From contig NC_010617.1 of assembly GCF_000010285.1 (NCBI RefSeq), positions 2,418,001-2,482,000 on the forward strand: a DNA stretch of 64,000 nt. Reading direction: 5' to 3'. The stretch comes from Kocuria rhizophila DC2201. GTDB taxonomy: Bacteria; Actinomycetota; Actinomycetes; Actinomycetales; Micrococcaceae. A program made the position numbers and the translations under genes. The first letter of the stretch is position 1; every line of letters begins with the position of its first letter. Positions 1-9,859 of the stretch are shown in pieces. The notes under the pieces were generated by a model that was given only the letters and a program-made list of their open reading frames with translations, was not told the DNA's origin and made no database searches.

Positions 1-1
1 G

Positions 2-217
2 GGCATGGACCTGGGTGCACTGATGGGCGGCGCGATCGTCACCGAGGGCATCTTCAACGTCCCCGGCATCGGCAACCAGCTCTACAAGGCACTCACGCTC
101 GGGGACGCACCCATGGTGGTCTCCGTGGTGTCCGTGATGGTGATCATCTTCTGCGTGGCCAATCTGCTGGTTGACCTCCTCTACGCCTGGCTCGATCCGA
201 GGATCCGTTATGCCTGA
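2..217 (+). CDS. Dipeptide/oligopeptide ABC transporter permease, C-terminal end (5' truncated)
   Basis: The reading frame is open from the window edge, so only the last ~71 residues of a DppB/OppB-type inner-membrane permease are visible. The segment GGAIVTEGIFNVPGIG is the family's conserved cytoplasmic EAA-loop region, followed by a hydrophobic helix and the typical C-terminal DPRIRYA. The product pairs with the next permease to form the membrane channel of a peptide importer. Its stop overlaps the next gene by 8 bp, which implies translational coupling in one operon. The start and the substrate-binding protein gene lie upstream of the window. Dipeptide versus oligopeptide specificity cannot be read from this fragment. 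Confidence 0.9.
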   Translation, partial: GMDLGALMGGAIVTEGIFNVPGIGNQLYKALTLGDAPMVVSVVSVMVIIFCVANLLVDLLYAWLDPRIRYA

Positions 218-1309
218 GAACAACTTCGAGAACAACGACGCCGCGGGCCGGGACCTGAACCCCGAGGCCCGCTCCCACGAGGCCGCCGTGCGCGAGGTCC
301 GGGAGACCGCCGACACCCCGGCCGGCTCCCACCAGAAGGACCTCGGCGGGGTGAGCACCGGGATCATGATGGAGCACTTCGTCGCGGACGTGGCCCAGAC
401 CCCGGTCTCGGCCACCGACTCCCGCTCCGCCGAGGGCGCTCCCGTGAGCCTGTGGCGCGACGCGTGGCGGCAGCTGCGCAAGAAGCCCACGTTCATCATC
501 GCGGCCCTGCTGATCGTGCTGGTGATCGTGGTGGCCCTCTTCCCGCAGCTGTTCTGGACCCAGGACCCCTCCGCGGCGTCCTCGCAGTGCCTGCTGGAGA
601 ACTCCAACGGCAAGGCCTCCGCGGGCCACCCCATGGGCTTCACCGCCCAGGGCTGCGACGTGTACTCCCGCGTGATCGCCGGGACCCGGGCCTCGCTCAT
701 GGTGGGTCTGTTCACCACCATCGGTGTGGTGGTCATCGGCGGGATCATCGGTGCGCTGGCCGGCTACTTCGGCGGCTGGATCGACGGCGTTCTCGCGCGC
801 CTGGGCGACATCTTCTTCGCGCTGCCCCTGATCCTGGGTGCCCTGGTGGTCATGCAGCTGCCGTTCTTCAAGGCCAACCGCGGGGTGTGGACCCTGGTGG
901 TGGTGCTGGTGCTGTTCGGCTGGCCGCAGATCGCGCGCATCATGCGCGGCGCGGTGGTGGAGGTGCGCAACGCGGACTACGTGGTCAGTGCCCGCTCGCT
1001 GGGCGTGTCTTCCTTCGGGATCCTGATGCGCCACATCATCCCCAACGCGATGGCGCCGGTGATCGTGATCGCCACGATCTCGCTGGGCACGTTCATCGTG
1101 GCCGAGTCCACTCTGTCCTACCTCGGCATCGGCCTGCCGCCCAGCATGATGAGCTGGGGCAACGACATCTCGGACGCGAAGGACGCCTTCCGCTCGAACC
1201 CGATGCCCGTATTTTGGCCCGGCCTGGCGCTGTCGCTGACCGTCCTGAGCTTCATCATGCTCGGTGACGCGCTGCGCGACGCGCTGGACCCGAAGGCCCG
1301 GAAGAAGTG

Positions 1310-1310
<1 letters not shown>
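210..1310 (+). CDS. Dipeptide/oligopeptide ABC transporter permease (DppC/OppC type)
   Basis: A 366-residue inner-membrane permease of the BPD_transp_1 family. Residues ~1-80 form a polar, poorly conserved tail, longer than usual for DppC; transmembrane segments then begin around KKPTFIIAALLIVLVI. The EAA-loop is seen as SARSLGVSSFGILMRHIIPN, and the protein ends in the usual GDALRDALDPKARKK. I chose ATG 210 because it overlaps the preceding stop by 8 bp; an ATG-like start at 171 would lie deeper inside the previous gene. The N-terminal tail carries one ACGACGCCGC word (235-244). Its stop overlaps the ATPase start (TGATG), so permeases and ATPase are co-translated. Substrate class is inferred from the family only. 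Confidence 0.93.
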
Positions 1311-2995
<1,685 letters not shown>

Positions 2996-3040
2996 CCCCG
3001 GCGGTTCGACCGCTGTGCCGGGCCGGGACGACCCGGCGGC

Positions 3041-3088
3041 AACGACGACGCCCTGGTTCCCCGAAAGGGGAACCAGGGCGTCGTCGTT
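3041..3088. terminator. Perfect 22-bp hairpin with GAAA loop
   Basis: Arms 3041-3062 and 3067-3088 are perfectly complementary over 22 bp, closed by the stable tetraloop GAAA. The hairpin lies between the ABC operon (stop 2995) and the convergent SMP-30 gene (stop 3124), so it can serve both strands. There is no T-tract, as is common in high-GC actinobacteria. The outer part of each arm is AACGACGACGCC or its complement, a relative of the repeated ACGACGCCGC word. Confidence 0.75.
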
Positions 3089-3123
3089 GGTGGGCGGTCT
3101 CAGCCAGCGCCCCGCCGCGCGGT

Positions 3124-4038
3124 TCAGCCCCCGAACGCTGCGGTGACCTGACCCGGGACCGCCACGCGCACGGCGTAGAGCGAGCCCGCGGTGGGCTGGA
3201 CGTCCTCCGGGAGGTTCTCGCGCGACGTCGTGATGTAGAGCGTGCGCAGGTCCTCCCCGCCCAGGGTGCACGCGGTGGTCTGCTTGGCGCCCACCGTGAC
3301 CACGGTGTCCAGGGTGCCGTCCGGGAGGTAGCGGTGCACCTGGCCCGCGCCGTTGAGGGCCACCCACACGGCACCCTCGGAGTCCACGGTCAGCCCGTCC
3401 GGGCTCACGGACACGCTGCCCGGCTCGTAGCTCTCCTCCGGGTCAGTGGCCGCCGCGGCGGCGTGCTCGTCCAGCACCGGGGCCACGAACGTGCGGCGGT
3501 TGCGCAGCCCGCCCTCGGCGCTCCAGTCGAACACGGAGACCTCGTGGGTGGGGGTGTCGTTGTAGTAGGCCAGCGTGCCGTCCGGGGACCACGCGATGCC
3601 GTTGGAGATGCTCACGCCCTCGAGCACGGGCTCCCAGCTGAGGTCCGTGGCCACGCGGTACAGCGTGGCGGCGCCCTCCGCCTGGTCGTACGCCATGGAC
3701 CCCACGTAGAAGGAGCCGTCCGGGGCCACACCACCCTCGTTCATGCGGATCTCCGGGGTCTGCCACAGCGTGGTCTCCCGCGCCACCGCTCCGTGGGCGT
3801 CCGTGAGGAGCACCCCGCGCTCCACGGCGACGAGCTGCCCGCCGCCCGCCCGGGGACGCACGCACGCGGCCACGTCCCCCACGTGCTGCCGGCGGGGCTG
3901 GTCCTCCGGGGTGAACGTCATGACGTCCCCGGCGAGCATGTCCACCCAGGCCAGCCCGCCCCACTGCCGGCTCCAGCACGGCCCCTCGGCGTGGTGCATC
4001 CAGGACGGGGTGATCCTCTGCGCTGTCAGCTGGTTCAC
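3124..4038 (-). CDS. SMP-30/gluconolactonase-family lactonase
   Basis: A 304-residue six-bladed beta-propeller hydrolase of the SMP-30/LRE family, usually a cytoplasmic metal-dependent sugar lactonase. Expected landmarks are present in order: HHAEGPCW with the metal-binding Glu near residue 18; RMNEGGVAPDGSFYVGSM (substrate-binding Arg and Asn; the family's usual NDG is NEG here); SNGIAWSPDG with a metal Asn; and GLTVDSEGAVWVAL with a metal Asp. Its start overlaps the stop of the upstream thioesterase by 4 bp (ATGA), so the two are translationally coupled. No sugar kinase or dehydrogenase is adjacent, so the lactone substrate is unknown. A role as a different esterase is possible. Confidence 0.85.
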   Translation of the reverse strand: MNQLTAQRITPSWMHHAEGPCWSRQWGGLAWVDMLAGDVMTFTPEDQPRRQHVGDVAACVRPRAGGGQLVAVERGVLLTDAHGAVARETTLWQTPEIRMNEGGVAPDGSFYVGSMAYDQAEGAATLYRVATDLSWEPVLEGVSISNGIAWSPDGTLAYYNDTPTHEVSVFDWSAEGGLRNRRTFVAPVLDEHAAAAATDPEESYEPGSVSVSPDGLTVDSEGAVWVALNGAGQVHRYLPDGTLDTVVTVGAKQTTACTLGGEDLRTLYITTSRENLPEDVQPTAGSLYAVRVAVPGQVTAAFGG

Positions 4039-4469
4039 AGTTGCGGCCTCCTCGGGCTGGTGGGTGCGGGGATGCGGTCACGGTCGTAGGTGATCTCCGT
4101 ATAGCCGTGCGGCACGGGCTCGCCGTTCTCGTCCAGGCTCACGAACACGATCTTGTCGATGCTCAGGATCAGCTCGCGCGTGATCATGTTGCGCACCTGC
4201 GCACGCATGGTCAGGGACGTGCGCCCGAACCGGGTGGCGGTGAGGCCCATCTCGATGAGGTCCCCCTCCACCGCGGAGGACACGAACTCGATCTCGGACA
4301 TGTACTTGGTGACCGCCCGCCGGTTGCCCAGCTGCACGATCGCGTAGATCGCGGCCTCCTCGTCGATCCACCGCAGCAGCGAACCCCCGAACAGGGTGCC
4401 GTTGGCGTTGAGGTCCTCGGGCTTGACCCACTTGCGGGTGCGGAACGAGATGTCGCCGGGCTGTCTCAT
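4035..4469 (-). CDS. Hotdog-fold acyl-CoA thioesterase (YciA-like)
   Basis: A 144-residue single hotdog domain. The diagnostic segment NANGTLFGGSLLRWIDEEAA corresponds to the YciA/BACH motif with the active-site Asp in WIDE; it is followed by EFVSSAVEGDLIEMG and the late strand typical of acyl-CoA hydrolases. Family proteins hydrolyse acyl-CoA to free acid and CoA in the cytoplasm. I chose ATG at 4469; the frame stays open far upstream only as low-complexity Arg/Ala/Pro sequence with no family similarity. It is first in a two-gene operon with the lactonase (ATGA overlap). Substrate chain length cannot be predicted. Confidence 0.88.
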   Translation of the reverse strand: MRQPGDISFRTRKWVKPEDLNANGTLFGGSLLRWIDEEAAIYAIVQLGNRRAVTKYMSEIEFVSSAVEGDLIEMGLTATRFGRTSLTMRAQVRNMITRELILSIDKIVFVSLDENGEPVPHGYTEITYDRDRIPAPTSPRRPQL

Positions 4470-4591
4470 GCGCCCCAGCCTATGCGGGCGGGCTCGGGGC
4501 CGCGCAACGACGACGCCGCTCCGCAGCCCCCGCACGCCGCGCACCGGGTCCTGTGCCGCCGTCCGCCCCAGGCGGGAGTGCGGGTCTCCCC

Positions 4592-4648
4592 CGCACGCGC
4601 ACCCGCACGCCGCACGCGCACCCGCACGCCGCACGCGCACCCGCCCGC
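4592..4648. repeat. Three tandem copies of a 19-bp unit in a divergent intergenic region
   Basis: The unit CGCACGCGCACCCGCACGC occurs at 4592-4610, 4611-4629 and, with one change, 4630-4648. It lies midway in the 271-bp gap 4470-4740 between the divergent thioesterase and MFS genes. The same gap holds one repeated word near each gene start: ACGACGCCGC at 4510-4519 and GCGGCGTCGT at 4715-4724. No clear -35/-10 pair was seen. Nineteen bp is close to two helical turns, so a phased protein-binding array is possible, but low-complexity drift is equally likely. Confidence 0.8.
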
Positions 4649-4740
4649 CGGGGCTCCCGCACGCTGCGCACCACTGCCGATGCGCGTCCGGTGCGGGCGG
4701 CACGGTGGCGCGCGGCGGCGTCGTCCGCGATGATGCGGTC

Positions 4741-5982
4741 ATGAGTGCCACCACGCGGGCCGCGAGCGCAGAACTGCAGGACCCCGGGCCGGGGTTCCAG
4801 CGCCGGGTGCTGAGCGTGCTCGCCCTGGGGCAGATCCTGGGCGGGCTCGGCGCCGGTGCCACGCTGACCCTCGGCGCCCTGCTGATCACGGAGGTCTCCG
4901 GGAACAGTGCGCTGTCCGGCACGGCGTCCACGATGAACACCCTGGGTGCCGCCCTGGTGGCCATCCCGCTGGCGCGCCTCGCGCAGCGCCGGGGCCGCCG
5001 GGTGTCGCTGAGCACCGGTGCCCTCGTGGCGGTCCTGGGCGCGGCCGTGATCGTGGTGGCCGCCACCCTGGACCTGCTCCCGGTCCTGCTCGTGGGCATG
5101 GGGCTGCTGGGTGCGGGCACCGCCCTGAACCTCCAGTCCCGCTTCGCGGCCACGGACGCGGCCGCCGCCCGCACGCGGGCGCGGGACCTGTCCCTGGTGG
5201 TGTGGTCCACCACCGTGGGGGCCGTGGTGGGCCCCAACCTCTTCGGCCCCGGTGAGGCGATCGGGCGCGCTCTGGGGCTGCCGCCGTTCACGGGCGGGTT
5301 CGTGATCGCGCTGTGCGCGCAGTGCCTGGGTGCCGGTGTCTACTTCGTGGGGCTGCGCCCGGACCCTCTGGCCGTGGCGCTCGCCCGGGGCGGACCGGTG
5401 GCGAACAGGCCCGATCCTGCCGGCGGGTTCACCCTCGTGCGCACGGTCCCCGCCGCGCGGCGTGCCGTGCTGGTGGTCGCGCTGTCCCACGCGGTGATGG
5501 TGAGCGTGATGTCGATGACCCCGGTGCACCTGACCAGCCACGGCGCCACGCTGTCCGTGGTGGGCCTGACCATCTCCCTGCACGTGGCCGGGATGTACGC
5601 GCTCTCGCCGGTGTTCGGCTGGCTCGCGGACACCATCGGGCGCGTGGGCACGGTGCTGCTGGGGCAGGGGCTGCTCGTGGCGGCGCTGCTGCTCACGTGG
5701 CTGGGCTCGGACCAGCACGGTTTCGTGCTCGCCGCCCTGGTCCTGCTGGGGCTCGGCTGGTCCGCGTCCACCGTGGCCGGATCCACCATGGTCACCGAGT
5801 CCGTGGCGGCCCACGACCGGCCCGGGCTGCAGGGCACCTCGGACCTCGTGATGAACCTGTGCGGCGCGGCGGGCGGCGCCCTCGCCGGTCCCGTGCTCGC
5901 CGCGGTGGGCTTCTCGGGGCTGGGTGTGGCCGCCATGCTGCTCGTGGCACTCGCGACCGCCACCGCGCTGCGGGGCCGCTGA
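4741..5982 (+). CDS. Major facilitator superfamily transporter
   Basis: A 413-residue protein with about 12 hydrophobic segments, the usual MFS size. After a short polar N-terminus, the first helix begins near residue 20. The loop LARLAQRRGRRVSL between helices 2 and 3 is the conserved basic MFS loop, and GWLADTIGRVGTVL is its repeat in the second half. Proteins of this type export drugs or metabolites across the inner membrane by proton antiport; the substrate is unknown. I chose ATG 4741 because upstream sequence in the frame is low-complexity. No good Shine-Dalgarno sequence precedes it. A GCGGCGTCGT word lies 17-26 bp before the start. It converges on the permease gene across a hairpin at 6008-6047. 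Confidence 0.87.
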   Translation: MSATTRAASAELQDPGPGFQRRVLSVLALGQILGGLGAGATLTLGALLITEVSGNSALSGTASTMNTLGAALVAIPLARLAQRRGRRVSLSTGALVAVLGAAVIVVAATLDLLPVLLVGMGLLGAGTALNLQSRFAATDAAAARTRARDLSLVVWSTTVGAVVGPNLFGPGEAIGRALGLPPFTGGFVIALCAQCLGAGVYFVGLRPDPLAVALARGGPVANRPDPAGGFTLVRTVPAARRAVLVVALSHAVMVSVMSMTPVHLTSHGATLSVVGLTISLHVAGMYALSPVFGWLADTIGRVGTVLLGQGLLVAALLLTWLGSDQHGFVLAALVLLGLGWSASTVAGSTMVTESVAAHDRPGLQGTSDLVMNLCGAAGGALAGPVLAAVGFSGLGVAAMLLVALATATALRGR

Positions 5983-6007
5983 GGGCGTCCCCGCTGGACC
6001 CCACGGA

Positions 6008-6047
6008 CGGCGACGCCGCCCCGGGGGCGACCGGGACGGCGTCGTCG
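6008..6047. terminator. Bidirectional terminator-like hairpin
   Basis: Arms 6008-6024 and 6031-6047 pair at 15 of 17 positions around a 6-nt loop, between the convergent MFS (stop 5982) and amino-acid permease (stop 6069) genes. The stem is made of GGCGACGCCGCC and GGCGTCGTCG, relatives of the recurring word. A run of eight G follows at 6058-6065. Confidence 0.6.
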
Positions 6048-6068
6048 TGAGCTGGGTGGGGGGGGCGG

Positions 6069-7640
6069 CTACTGTGCGTCCGCGTCCCCGGTGCCGTCGG
6101 TGGGACGGTCGGTGCGGCGGGCCGCGCGGCGTCGTTCGCCCTCCGCGACCGGCGGACCCACGACCACGGGGAACGCACCCGTGTAGCCCTCGCGCTCGGC
6201 GGCAATGGCGCGCACGCGGTCCCGCACCAGGAACCAGCCGACGATCAGCACGGGGACCACCACGGCCATCGAGGCCACGGTGAGGGTACCCAGCGGGTAG
6301 TCCAGCGCCACGAGGATCATCACGCCCACGAGGAACGCCATGGTGAGCCAGTTGGTGTACGGCGCGAACGGCGCACGGTACGCGGGGCGCTGGTAGAGGC
6401 CCTGCTTGGAGAGCCGCACGAACTTCTGGTGCGGCAGGGTGATGGCGGCCCAGCCCACCAGGATGCCGATCGCGGAGATGTTCAGCACGATGCTGAACGC
6501 CTCCTCCGGGACGTAGTAGTTGAGGATGACGCCCAGCGCCCCCACGCCCACCGTGAGCAGGATGCCGCCCGCGGGAACACCCGAGCGCGTCATCTTCCCG
6601 GTGAACTTGGGCGCGGAACCGGCCATGGCCATGGAGTGCACGATCCGGCCCGTGGAGTACAGGCCCGCGTTGAGCGAGGACAGCGCCGCGGTGATCACCA
6701 CGAGCTGCATGATGGGCCCGATGCCGTCGATGCCGATGGAGCTGAAGAACGTGACGAACGGGGACTCGTCCGCCGAGTACGCCGTGTACGGCAGCAGCAG
6801 CGTGAGCAGCAGGATGGAGCCCACGTAGAACAGCGCGATGCGCAGGATCACCGTGTTGATGGCCTTGGGAATGGTCTTGCGCGGGTCCTGGGTCTCACCG
6901 GCGGTGATGCCCACCAGCTCGATGCCCGAGTACGCGAACACCACGCCCTGCGAGACCACCAGGGCGGGGAGCAGACCATTGGGGAAGATCCCGCCGTTCT
7001 CGGTGATCAGCGAGAACCCGGTGGGCGCACCCGTGGGGGTCCCGAAGAGCACGAACGCCACGCCCACCACCAGGAAGACCACCAGCGCGGAGACCTTGAC
7101 CACCGCGAACCAGAACTCCATCTCCCCGAAGACCTTCACGGAGATCAGATTGGTGGCCATGACCACCACGAGCACCACCGCGGCCAGCAGCCACTGCGGC
7201 AGGTCCGCGACGAACTGGCTGTACTGCCCGAACCACTTGACGTAGATGGCCATGGCGGTGGCGTCCACCACCGTGGTGGAGGCCCACGAGAGCCAGTACA
7301 TCCAGCCCACGAAGTACGCGCCCTTCTCCCCGTAGAACTCGCGCGTGTAGGACACGAAGGAGCCCGAGGACGGCCGGTGCATCACCAGCTCCCCGAGCTG
7401 GCGCAGGATCAGGTAGCCGAAGAACCCGGCGACCGCGTACAGCAGGAACAGGGCGGGGCCGGCGTCCGCGAGACCGCCACCGGCGCCCAGGAACAGACCC
7501 GTGCCGATCGAGCTGCCGATCGCGATCATGTTGATCTGGCGCGCGGTGAGTCCCTTGCTGTACCCCTCCTGCTCGGCGACGTACTGGGTGCGCGTCTCCT
7601 CCCCGCCGGACGGCAGGGGATCGGAGGGGTGCGAAGCCAT
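6069..7640 (-). CDS. Amino-acid permease (APC superfamily, AAT family)
   Basis: A 523-residue inner-membrane amino-acid/proton symporter. The first helix carries the family signature MIAIGSSIGTGLFLGAG, followed by GPALFLLYAVAGFFGYLILR and GELVMHRPSSGSF, as in the GABA, asparagine and aromatic amino-acid permeases. About 12 hydrophobic segments are visible, with a polar C-terminal tail of ~40 residues (ERRRAARRTDRPTDGTG) that contains a repeated-word copy (6126-6135). ATG 7640 is preceded by an AAAGGTG ribosome-binding site. The gene stands alone; the exact amino acid cannot be deduced. Confidence 0.92.
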   Translation of the reverse strand: MASHPSDPLPSGGEETRTQYVAEQEGYSKGLTARQINMIAIGSSIGTGLFLGAGGGLADAGPALFLLYAVAGFFGYLILRQLGELVMHRPSSGSFVSYTREFYGEKGAYFVGWMYWLSWASTTVVDATAMAIYVKWFGQYSQFVADLPQWLLAAVVLVVVMATNLISVKVFGEMEFWFAVVKVSALVVFLVVGVAFVLFGTPTGAPTGFSLITENGGIFPNGLLPALVVSQGVVFAYSGIELVGITAGETQDPRKTIPKAINTVILRIALFYVGSILLLTLLLPYTAYSADESPFVTFFSSIGIDGIGPIMQLVVITAALSSLNAGLYSTGRIVHSMAMAGSAPKFTGKMTRSGVPAGGILLTVGVGALGVILNYYVPEEAFSIVLNISAIGILVGWAAITLPHQKFVRLSKQGLYQRPAYRAPFAPYTNWLTMAFLVGVMILVALDYPLGTLTVASMAVVVPVLIVGWFLVRDRVRAIAAEREGYTGAFPVVVGPPVAEGERRRAARRTDRPTDGTGDADAQ

Positions 7641-7759
7641 GGGAGAACACCTTTTGTCGGTTGGTGGGAAGGGTGCGCGGCACCGGCGAAGCGGTCAGCG
7701 CACAGGGGAAGCCTACGCGCGCACCTCCACCACCGGGGCACCCGCCCGGTCCGTGACCC

Positions 7760-8095
7760 TCAGCGTCCGGTGCGCTCCCGGTGCTCGCACCCGGGCCAGC
7801 AGCACGGGCGGCGCTTGCCCTCGTGCATCTCCTCGCCCGTGCGCCGGATGCGGCGGGCACGGGTCTCGGGCTTCTTGGCGTCCTCCACCCAGCACACGAA
7901 CTCGTTGCGACCCAGGGGCGTCAGCCCGCGCCACAGCTCGGCGGTCTCCGGCTCCGCCAGCAGGGCCTCGGCGAGGTCCGCGGGCAGCTCGTGGACCACG
8001 CCGCCGGGGAGGGCGGGGGCCTGCTCGGGGGACGACGCCGCGGCGCTGGGCGCGCTGCCGGGCGCGGGCGTCGTCGTCTGTGGGGTGCCGCTCAC
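7760..8095 (-). CDS. YdeI/OmpD-associated-like family protein
   Basis: A 111-residue small protein. The C-terminal half, LGRNEFVCWVEDAKKPETRA followed by RRIRRTGEEMHEGK, matches the C-terminal motif of the YdeI/OmpD-associated (bacteriocin-protection) family, whose biochemical role is unsettled. It ends in a Cys/His-rich tail (RPCCWPGCEHRERTGR) that could bind metal. I chose GTG 8095 because GGGAGAG lies just upstream; the frame extends further but without similarity. The N-terminal ~25 residues are low-complexity and encode an ACGACGCCGC word (8032-8041) that can pair with GGCGTCGTCGTC at 8068-8079. It is shorter than typical YdeI proteins and lacks their N-terminal domain. Confidence 0.7.
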   Translation of the reverse strand: MSGTPQTTTPAPGSAPSAAASSPEQAPALPGGVVHELPADLAEALLAEPETAELWRGLTPLGRNEFVCWVEDAKKPETRARRIRRTGEEMHEGKRRPCCWPGCEHRERTGR

Positions 8096-8199
8096 GGTGC
8101 TCTCCCTGCCGTGGTGGGGACTGTCGGGGGGATCTCGACACCGGAAGTGTGCCACGTGACGGGGTGAGGCACCACGTGCGAGCCTGCCACCATGGGGCC

Positions 8200-8697
8200 A
8201 TGACGCTCACGCTGCGACGCCCCACTCTCGAGGACGAGTCTGCGGTCCGCGCGTTGCACGAGCAACTGCTGCGCGACGACTTCTCGTTCGTCCTGGACGA
8301 GGGGACGTGGCCCGGGGTGCTGGCGGCCGTGGACCGCGCGTCCCGGGGAGAGGACCTGCCTCCGGGGTTCGTCCGGGCGGACTACCTGCTCGCGGAGGTG
8401 GACGGCGAGATCGTGGGCCGCACGTCCATCCGCTACGAGCTCAACGACTACCTGCGCCGCGTGGGCGGGCACGTGGGATACGGCGTGGGCCCCGCGTTCC
8501 GGCGGCGAGGCTACGCCACGGAGATCCTGCGGCAGTCGGTGGAACGGCTGAACACGGCCGGCGTGGAGCGGGTGCTCGTCACATGCGCCGACGACAACGC
8601 GGGCTCCGCCGCGACCATCGAGGCCTGTGGCGGGGTGCTGGAGAACGTGGTCCAGGACGGGAACGGCCGCCCGACCCGTCGCTACTGGATCGACTGA
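8200..8697 (+). CDS. GNAT-family N-acetyltransferase
   Basis: A 165-residue single GNAT domain that would transfer an acetyl group from acetyl-CoA to an amine. The acetyl-CoA pyrophosphate-binding motif is VGPAFRRRGYATEILRQSVE (an R-R-x-G-Y/A type loop), preceded by the beta-4 strand GHVGYGV. The C-terminus CADDNAGSAATIEACGGVLE is the usual motif B region. ATG 8200 is preferred because an ATG 8 bp upstream reads into a stop after three codons. It ends tail-to-tail with the next gene, overlapping by 16 bp (8682-8697). The substrate is unknown. Confidence 0.88.
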   Translation: MTLTLRRPTLEDESAVRALHEQLLRDDFSFVLDEGTWPGVLAAVDRASRGEDLPPGFVRADYLLAEVDGEIVGRTSIRYELNDYLRRVGGHVGYGVGPAFRRRGYATEILRQSVERLNTAGVERVLVTCADDNAGSAATIEACGGVLENVVQDGNGRPTRRYWID

Positions 8698-9332
8698 GGG
8701 CTGCGGCCCCCGCCACGTTCTCCCGGCGTCGCCAGACCCCCACCGAGGATCCCCATGTAGTGCACGTCGATCCACTCACCGTCGAACAGCAGGGCCTCCC
8801 GACCCGTGCCCTCGTGACGGAACCCTGCCTTCTCGTACACGTGGCGGGCGCGAGGGTTGAAGTCGTACACCTCCAGGGTGATCCTGTGCAGCCCCATGGT
8901 TTCCAGCCCGTGCCGGACGATCAGCCGCGTGGCTTCCGTCCCGAGTCCACGCCCCCGGCCCGGCGCGCCGACCAGGATGCGGAAACCGCACGAGCGGTTG
9001 CCCTCGTCCCAGTTGTTGAGCACCGCCTCTCCCACCAGCAGACCGCTCGCGGTGTCGATGACGGCCAGGACGAGGCGGTCCTCCGCCACAGCCCACTGCC
9101 CGTAGATCTCACGGAGCCGGTCGAGGGGTGGCCCCTCGTAGGCCTCGGTGCTGGAGTGCAGGCTTCCCGTGAGTCGCGCGACCTCTGGGTCCTCACGGAG
9201 CAGCGCATCGACGAGGTCCGCGTCCTCCGCACGAATGGGGCGCAGGGTCACCAGCTCACCGGTCAACGTGGGCTTACGGGCGAACGGGGTGGGCTCACTC
9301 CTGGGGTGATCGTAGAACGTCCCCACCGTCAC
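8682..9332 (-). CDS. GNAT-family N-acetyltransferase (RimJ/RimL type)
   Basis: A 216-residue acetyltransferase of the RimJ/RimL subgroup (Acetyltransf_3). It opens with GELVTLRPIRAEDADLVDAL. Acetyl-CoA-binding motif A is VGAPGRGRGLGTEATRLIVR, followed by LHRITLEVYDFNPRARHVYE and KAGFRHEG, all classical for this subgroup. The start is taken as GTG 9332, whose GTGA overlaps the stop of the MarR gene; a second GTG at 9326 is possible. It is the last gene of the LLM-FMN reductase-MarR operon, so it may modify a product of that pathway or confer resistance to it (inference). The ~15-residue C-terminal tail (GGGLATPGERGGG) is low-complexity. Confidence 0.86.
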   Translation of the reverse strand: MTVGTFYDHPRSEPTPFARKPTLTGELVTLRPIRAEDADLVDALLREDPEVARLTGSLHSSTEAYEGPPLDRLREIYGQWAVAEDRLVLAVIDTASGLLVGEAVLNNWDEGNRSCGFRILVGAPGRGRGLGTEATRLIVRHGLETMGLHRITLEVYDFNPRARHVYEKAGFRHEGTGREALLFDGEWIDVHYMGILGGGLATPGERGGGRSPQSIQ

Positions 9333-9859
9333 CCCTCCCCCAGCCCCCGCGCCAGGCGAGCCATGATGTCTCCCAGCCGGGCGACGTCGTCCTGCGTGAG
9401 CGCGGCGAAGAAGAGCTCCTCCACGTCCCGCGCGTGGTCCGGGCGCAGGCGCCGGAACGCCTGTGCGCCCTCGACGGTCAGCGCGGCTTCCCAACCGCGG
9501 CCGTCACCGGGCGCACGACGCCGCTGCACCCAGCCTCGCTCGCCCAGCACCTTGACCTGGTAGTTCAGCCGCGACGGCGAGAACACCATCCGGCGGGCCA
9601 GCTCACCCATGCGCAGGCAGCGCCCGGGAGCCTCGTGGAGCAGCAGGAGCAGCTGGTACTCCATGAGCGAGCAGCCCTGTGCCTTGAGACGCTCCTCGAT
9701 CCGGGCCGTCAGCAGCGCCGTGGTCTCGAAGTAGAGCCGCCACGTGTCCCAACGGTCGGGCCCCTCCGCGCCGGTGATCGGCCCCGGGGTGGTCGCCCCC
9801 GCGGAGCTCGGCTCGGAACGGTCCTCGGGCTGGCTCGGTTCTGGGGGCATGGAGCTCAT
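9329..9859 (-). CDS. MarR-family transcriptional regulator
   Basis: A 176-residue dimeric winged-helix regulator. The N-terminal ~35 residues are a Pro/Ser-rich tail. The MarR core follows, with MGELARRMVFSPSRLNYQVK as recognition helix region and RRRAPGDGRGWEAALTVEGA as the beta-wing. Its start overlaps the FMN-reductase stop and its stop overlaps the GNAT start, so it is embedded in the operon it probably controls. The likely operator is the 22-bp near-palindrome 11931-11952 upstream of the first gene of the operon; this assignment is inference from position and symmetry. The effector is unknown. Confidence 0.9.
   Translation of the reverse strand: MSSMPPEPSQPEDRSEPSSAGATTPGPITGAEGPDRWDTWRLYFETTALLTARIEERLKAQGCSLMEYQLLLLLHEAPGRCLRMGELARRMVFSPSRLNYQVKVLGERGWVQRRRAPGDGRGWEAALTVEGAQAFRRLRPDHARDVEELFFAALTQDDVARLGDIMARLARGLGEG

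Noticed and set aside
4592-4648. Iteron-type replication origin.
   Set aside because: Only three GC-rich units, no AT-rich melting region, no replication initiator gene or DnaA boxes.
8032-8079. Terminator hairpin inside the YdeI-like gene.
   Set aside because: The arms are part of the coding N-terminus and separated by ~25 nt; the downstream frame is intact, so I treat it as two repeated-word relatives.
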